A DNA stretch of 22,994 bases from Anaerolineales bacterium (lineage in GTDB: Bacteria; Chloroflexota; Anaerolineae; Anaerolineales; UBA4823). Every line of letters begins with the position of its first letter. Position 1 is the first letter of the stretch. Where the stretch lies: the NCBI GenBank assembly GCA_016932955.1, contig JAFGBV010000208.1, positions 1 through 22,994 on the forward strand, given 5' to 3'. The notes beneath the pieces are model-generated. The model did not search any database. It was not told the origin of the DNA and saw nothing but the letters and a program-made list of their open reading frames with translations. A program made the position numbers and the translations under genes. Of this stretch, positions 20,490-22,994 are shown piece after piece.

Positions 20490-21827
20490 ATGGAAAACTC
20501 ACTTAGCTTCGATCTTTTTGGCCTTCTGGCAGTCGTCTTGCTGGTTTTTGCCAATGGCTTCTTCGTCGCCGCTGAATTCTCCCTGGTCAGTGTGCGGCGC
20601 ACACGCATTGCAGAGTTGGTCGCACAGGGGAACCTCTCTGCCGCATCCGTTCAGCAAGCGATTGAGAACCCCGATCGGGTCATTGCTGCCACACAGCTCG
20701 GCATCACCCTCGCCAGCCTGGGATTGGGCTGGATCGGTGAGCCGGCGCTCTCACACATACTCCTGCCAGTCGTCAAACTCATTCCCTTCGAAATCCAATC
20801 CGAAGTTTCCCACAGCATCTCCGCCGGCGTCTCTTTCGCTGCCATCACTTTTCTGCATGTCGTGGTGGGTGAGCTGGCCCCAAAATCAATTGCCTTGCAG
20901 GATCCCGAACACACCTCTTTGATCGTTGCACGACCCACCTTATGGACAGAAACGATCTTCAAGCCCGTGATCTGGGCACTGAACGGTACGGGCAACGCCC
21001 TCCTGCGCCTGGTAGGTGTCCAGCCAGCCTCAGGTCACCAACTGGCCCATAGCGTTGAAGAGCTAAAGATGCTGGTCTCTGCCAGTGCCGAGGGCGGTGT
21101 GATCGAACCACCCGAGCGCGAGATGATCGAGTCGGTCTTCGATTTTGGCGAGCTGCTCGTACGGCAGGTGATGGTGCCGCGCACCGAAATCATTGCCGTT
21201 GATGCCGATACCCCTCTGGATGAGATCCTCAACCTGGTGACGCAGACCACCTATACCAAGCTGCCGGTTTTCGAGACCGATATGGATCAGGTGTTAGGCG
21301 TCTTGCATGTTAAAGACCTGCTGCGCCTGATGCGCTCACCAGACAGTCAGGATGCGAATGCCCGTTCCCTGGTGCGCGAGACCATCTTCGTCCCAGAGAC
21401 AATCCCTGTGCGATCGTTGCTGCGCCAGTTCCGCGATAACCGCCAGCACATTGCCATCGTCCTCGACGAATACGGCGGTACCGCTGGGCTGGTCACCCTG
21501 GAAGACCTGCTCGAAGAGATCGTGGGTGAGGTAAGCGACCCATTTGACGCTTCTACACCCGAGATCGTCACCCTGCCAGACGGCTCCTTCATCGTCGATG
21601 GTCTGGCATTGATCGAAGAGGTCAACGACCGGTTAGGGCTCAAATTAGACGACCCCCACTACGACACCATCGCCGGCTATGTGTTGGGGAAAATGGGACG
21701 CATCCCCAAACCGGGAGATGTATACGAAGGTACCAATCTGCAGATCTGCATCGAAGCCATGGATGGGCTGCGCATTTCCCGTATCGCCTTCCGGCACACC
21801 AACCAGCCGCCGCCTGAGGCATCATAA
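20490..21827 (+). CDS. CNNM/HlyC-CorC family membrane protein (CBS-pair transporter)
   Basis: The 445-residue protein has three parts: a DUF21/CNNM membrane domain (about 1-190, opening LFGLLAVVLLVFANGFFVAAEFSLV), a pair of CBS domains (about 210-330, from VMVPRTEIIAVD), and a C-terminal CorC/HlyC domain (about 345-430, DGLALIEEVNDRLGL). The linker motif DEYGGTAG is at 326-333. Such proteins (YtfL, YhdP, MpfA) are implicated in magnesium or cobalt efflux; the old name hemolysin is misleading. CBS domains usually sense adenine nucleotides. ATG 20490 starts the first membrane helix; the longer open frame from 20316 overlaps the MEMO-like gene and has unnatural composition. Confidence 0.94.
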   Translation: MENSLSFDLFGLLAVVLLVFANGFFVAAEFSLVSVRRTRIAELVAQGNLSAASVQQAIENPDRVIAATQLGITLASLGLGWIGEPALSHILLPVVKLIPFEIQSEVSHSISAGVSFAAITFLHVVVGELAPKSIALQDPEHTSLIVARPTLWTETIFKPVIWALNGTGNALLRLVGVQPASGHQLAHSVEELKMLVSASAEGGVIEPPEREMIESVFDFGELLVRQVMVPRTEIIAVDADTPLDEILNLVTQTTYTKLPVFETDMDQVLGVLHVKDLLRLMRSPDSQDANARSLVRETIFVPETIPVRSLLRQFRDNRQHIAIVLDEYGGTAGLVTLEDLLEEIVGEVSDPFDASTPEIVTLPDGSFIVDGLALIEEVNDRLGLKLDDPHYDTIAGYVLGKMGRIPKPGDVYEGTNLQICIEAMDGLRISRIAFRHTNQPPPEAS

Positions 21828-21871
21828 GAATTGACTCATTTGATTGTCTTCTTCACTAGAGGAAAACCTAC

Positions 21872-22723
21872 ATGCCCAAAATCACCATCATCACCGATAC
21901 CGATGCCAGCCTGCCAGCCAACCTGGTCACCCGCTACGGCATCCACACCGTGCCGGTAATCGTCAACTTTGAAGAAGAAAGCCTGGCATCTGGCGTGGAT
22001 ATTGACGATGCGTCGCTCTTTGCCCGGGTGGACCGGGAGGGCAAATTGCCTACCACCTCTGCCCCCTCCCCCGGACAGTTCGCCGATGCCTACCAGACCG
22101 CCTTCGACAACGGCGCCGATGAGGTGCTGTGCTTCTGCGTGAGCAGCGCAGTCAGTGCCATCTACAACTCAGCCTGCAATGCCGCCGAAGAGTTTCCCGG
22201 TCATCAGATCCACGTTGTCGACACACAGAGCCTGAGCATGGCGCAAGGCTTCATGGTGCTCGCCGCAGCAGAAGCAATCGCCGCCGGGGCTAGCAGCCAG
22301 CAGGCAATTGACCAGGCGATCAGCGTGCGCGAGCGCACCTGCCTCTATGCCGCCCTGGCAACCCTGAAATACCTGGCAATGAGCGGGCGTGTCGGATACT
22401 TGGCGGCTGGCATGGCGAACCTGCTCAATGTCAAGCCGATTCTGACCATTCGCGAAGGCAAGCTCGATCTGCTGGAGCGGGTGCGCACCCAGCAAAAGGC
22501 CTGGGGACGCGTGATCGAGCTATCAGCCCAATACACAGCAGGTACGCAGATTGAACGACTTGCTATCGTGCACGCCAACGCACCGCAGCAGGCAGCGGCA
22601 TTTTGCCAGCAGTTATGTGCCAGGCTGCCCTGCCCGACAGAGATCATCACCGCCGAGTTGACCCCTGGACTTTCCGTTCACGCTGGCTCCGGCGTGGTAG
22701 GTGCCACCATCACGATCAAATAA
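21872..22723 (+). CDS. DegV family fatty-acid-binding protein
   Basis: The 283-residue protein has the DegV layout: N-terminal KITIITDTDASLP, the TSAPSPGQFADAY segment that lines the lipid pocket, then VVDTQSLSMAQGF and LKYLAMSGRVG, and a C-terminal half ending HAGSGVVGATI. DegV/FakB proteins bind a fatty acid; FakB presents it to the kinase FakA for phosphorylation before phospholipid synthesis. No fakA-like gene is visible here. ATG 21872 has AGAGGAAAA upstream. It lies 44 bases after the CNNM-type gene and 7 bases before priA, so it may be co-transcribed with both. Confidence 0.94.
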   Translation: MPKITIITDTDASLPANLVTRYGIHTVPVIVNFEEESLASGVDIDDASLFARVDREGKLPTTSAPSPGQFADAYQTAFDNGADEVLCFCVSSAVSAIYNSACNAAEEFPGHQIHVVDTQSLSMAQGFMVLAAAEAIAAGASSQQAIDQAISVRERTCLYAALATLKYLAMSGRVGYLAAGMANLLNVKPILTIREGKLDLLERVRTQQKAWGRVIELSAQYTAGTQIERLAIVHANAPQQAAAFCQQLCARLPCPTEIITAELTPGLSVHAGSGVVGATITIK

Positions 22724-22730
22724 AGACCCT

Positions 22731-22994
22731 GTGCCCACCTTTGTTGAAGTTGCGGTCAATGTTCCCCAGGTAGGAGGGGTTTTCCACTACCACCTGTCTC
22801 CCGAGCTGGAAGGTCTCATCCAGCCAGGGCACCTGGTGGAAGTGCCATTTGGCAAACAACAGGTACAGGGGGTTGTTCTACGCCTCGTCGAGCAGCCCTC
22901 GGTGCCCGATACGCGTCCTGTGCTTAGCCTGCTTGACCCCCAGGTGACCCTCACCGGGCTTCAGATCGCCCTGGCTGAAAAAATCAGCCATGAA
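22731..22994 (+). CDS. priA: Primosomal protein N' (PriA), N-terminal part, truncated by window end
   Basis: From GTG 22731 the frame is open to the window end (88 codons). It reads VPTFVEVAVNVPQVGGVFHY, then a stretch with GHLVEVPFGKQQVQGVVL and a short linker. This is the 3'-DNA-end-binding domain of PriA, whose usual start is a variant of VEVAV-----FTY with the signature V-VPFG---VQGVV. PriA is the helicase that recognises stalled forks and restarts replication by directing DnaB reloading. The helicase motifs lie beyond the window. GTG is seven bases after the degV stop; no strong ribosome binding site is visible, so translational coupling is likely. Confidence 0.9.
   Translation, partial: MPTFVEVAVNVPQVGGVFHYHLSPELEGLIQPGHLVEVPFGKQQVQGVVLRLVEQPSVPDTRPVLSLLDPQVTLTGLQIALAEKISHE

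Overview
The window looks like chromosomal DNA from a GC-rich bacterium. A Chloroflexota (Anaerolineae-like) host is my best guess. The reasons are a cyclic-2,3-diphosphoglycerate-synthetase-type GTPase, a primosome cluster pairing a DnaD-like protein with a DnaC/DnaI-like loader, a DUF151 bifunctional nuclease, consensus-like sigma-70 promoters and a T-box leader. This is inference from gene content; there is no rRNA or other marker here.

Layout. 1-2049: the 3' part of the GTPase gene, a strong intrinsic terminator, and a solitary beta-class DNA methyltransferase. 2060-3409 (minus): an OmpR-type regulator with a degenerate receiver, followed by a B3/4-domain protein. 3691-8175 (plus): an operon of bifunctional nuclease, DnaB helicase interrupted by a 152-residue mini-intein, DnaD-like protein, and a loader ATPase carrying two AAA+ domains in tandem. 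8278-8865 (minus): a LOG-family phosphoribohydrolase. 9101-12561 (minus): an accessory stretch with an AlkZ-related protein, a serine hydrolase, a small membrane protein and a zinc alcohol dehydrogenase. Its unit boundaries resemble integron attC sites. 12894-16248 (plus): an ABC-2 exporter (ATPase and two permeases). 16300-18543 (minus): an operon of Rdx-type selenoprotein, trpS, NUDIX hydrolase and dtd. 18861-19496 (minus): a fatty-acid-hydroxylase-family membrane protein. 19624-22994 (plus): MEMO-like protein, CNNM/HlyC-type transporter, DegV protein and the start of priA.

The most interesting locus is 18289-18855. A consensus promoter drives a leader with T-box hallmarks whose putative specifier is UGG (Trp). 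After its terminator comes an 80-codon SelW-like gene with an in-frame UGA in a CxxU motif, and a bacterial-SECIS-like hairpin follows directly. trpS starts 11 bases after this gene. A conventional ORF caller sees only the part after the UGA. The selenoprotein and tryptophanyl-tRNA synthetase would therefore share tRNA-Trp-responsive control.

Other notable items are a natural endonuclease-free DnaB intein at the same site as the Synechocystis DnaB intein, the tandem-duplicated helicase loader, a three-copy intergenic repeat family (about 3538, 8940 and 12717), and the cassette-like island lying between two of these repeats.
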